This document shows, piece after piece, positions 63,533-64,000 of a stretch of DNA of 64,000 nucleotides (positions are counted from its first letter, which is position 1; each line of letters begins with the position of its first letter). The DNA comes from Arthrobacter sp. PAMC25284. Its GTDB lineage: Bacteria; Actinomycetota; Actinomycetes; Actinomycetales; Micrococcaceae. Where the stretch lies: positions 1,178,001 to 1,242,000 of the forward strand of contig NZ_CP080382.1 in NCBI RefSeq assembly GCF_019443425.1. The letters run 5' to 3'. Under the pieces are notes generated by a model. It made no database searches, was not told the DNA's origin, and saw nothing but the letters and a program-made list of their open reading frames with translations. The position numbers were made by a program, and so were the translations under genes.

Positions 63533-64000
63533 ATGGAATTCTCACCTGTCCCCACCCTGCACGGAAACGAGCCCCACAAGAACGACCTCGCCCAGCGCCT
63601 GAATTGGCTCCGGGCAGGCGTGCTCGGAGCCAACGACGGGATAGTCTCCGTCGCCGCCATTGTGGTCGGCGTCGCCGGTGTCACCACGGATTCGGGTCCG
63701 ATCCTGGTGGCCGGCACCGCAGGGCTGGTTGGCGGTGCCATCTCGATGGCGCTGGGCGAATACGTGTCCGTCAGCAGCCAGAAGGACAGCCAGCACGCGC
63801 TGATCGAGAAAGAGCGCTGGGAGTTGCAGGAGCAGCCGGAAGAGGAACTGGCGGAGCTGGCCGCCATCTACCGGTCCAAGGGACTAAGTACGGCGACGGC
63901 CTGGACGGTGGCCAAGGAACTCACGGCCCATGATGCGCTGGCCGCCCATCTCTCGGCAGAGCTCCACATCGACGAGACGGACATCGTCAGTCCGTGGCAC
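63533..64000 (+). CDS. VIT1/CCC1 family (iron/manganese) transporter, 3' end cut by window edge
   Basis: 156 codons are in the window, from ATG 63533. LRAGVLGANDGIVSVAAIVVGVAG and the helix-2 motif GGAISMALGEYVSVSSQKDS are diagnostic of the vacuolar iron transporter/CCC1 family. The cytoplasmic metal-binding helices begin with HALIEKERWELQEQPEEELAELAAIYRSKG, rich in Glu. The first 17 residues are polar. No strong ribosome site is present. Confidence 0.9.
   Translation, partial: MEFSPVPTLHGNEPHKNDLAQRLNWLRAGVLGANDGIVSVAAIVVGVAGVTTDSGPILVAGTAGLVGGAISMALGEYVSVSSQKDSQHALIEKERWELQEQPEEELAELAAIYRSKGLSTATAWTVAKELTAHDALAAHLSAELHIDETDIVSPWH

Noticed and set aside
1..64000. tRNA, rRNA, IS elements or prophage genes
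   Set aside because: No T-loop/anticodon patterns, rRNA segments, transposase, integrase or phage structural motifs were recognised by eye. A covariance-model scan was not possible.

Overview
The window is a high-GC chromosomal segment of an Arthrobacter/Pseudarthrobacter-type actinobacterium (Micrococcaceae). The placement rests on gene order (recA-recX-miaB-miaA-dapF, ftsK-pgsA-cinA-clgR, rimP-nusA-rnpM-infB-rbfA-truB-ribF-rpsO-pnp), on a PriA-type HisA, on ClgR, DUF3046 and DUF4439 proteins, on a DUF222/HNH nuclease, and on many apparently leaderless genes. No prophage, IS element, CRISPR array, rRNA or tRNA was seen. Most housekeeping genes lie on the minus strand.

Layout. 1-5.4 kb: histidine genes hisC-hisB-hisH-(52-aa membrane protein)-priA, followed by an SseB-like gene and an MFS gene cut by the window edge. 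5.4-7 kb: a LysM membrane protein divergent from lexA, with LexA operators between them. 7-11 kb: a DinG-type Fe-S helicase and hflX. 11-18.3 kb: rsmC-like, dapF, miaA, miaB, recX, recA (SOS box upstream), DUF3046, a MarR regulator and clgR. 18.5-25.4 kb: cinA, pgsA, ftsK, RNase J, dapA. 25.5-29.8 kb: an unknown gene whose promoter carries a LexA box, a cytoplasmic-looking DRGH nuclease, an acyltransferase-like membrane protein, a small membrane protein and dapB. 29.8-38 kb: a molybdenum-cofactor island: response regulator, sensor kinase, membrane sulfite-oxidase-like protein, moeA, moaC, mog and moaE as one tightly packed unit, divergent from moaA-moaD. 38-44.5 kb: a DUF1579-like gene, a CynX-type transporter, an M16 protease, pnp and rpsO. 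44.7-56 kb: an accessory block inside the otherwise conserved translation cluster (kynU-kynA, a GT87-like protein, a DUF222/HNH nuclease, Nudix, VOC, two membrane proteins, an aminotransferase), with ribF and truB embedded. 56-62 kb: rbfA, infB, rnpM, nusA, rimP. 62-64 kb: a DUF4439 protein and a VIT-family transporter cut by the edge.

Together the genes cover SOS control (LexA, RecA/RecX, a LysM division-inhibitor candidate and one new SOS target), DAP/lysine synthesis (dapA, dapB, dapF), histidine synthesis, RNA turnover (RNase J, PNPase), translation initiation and ribosome maturation, and molybdenum-cofactor supply to a membrane oxidoreductase with its own two-component system.

Two window-wide patterns matter. 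First, six genes (dinG, rsmC, miaA, ftsK, Nudix, truB) each carry an apparent single-base excess in a G/C run. The uniformity suggests sequence errors rather than six pseudogenes. Second, at least fourteen gene starts have a TANNNT -10 hexamer 6-8 nt before the start codon, which indicates leaderless transcription.
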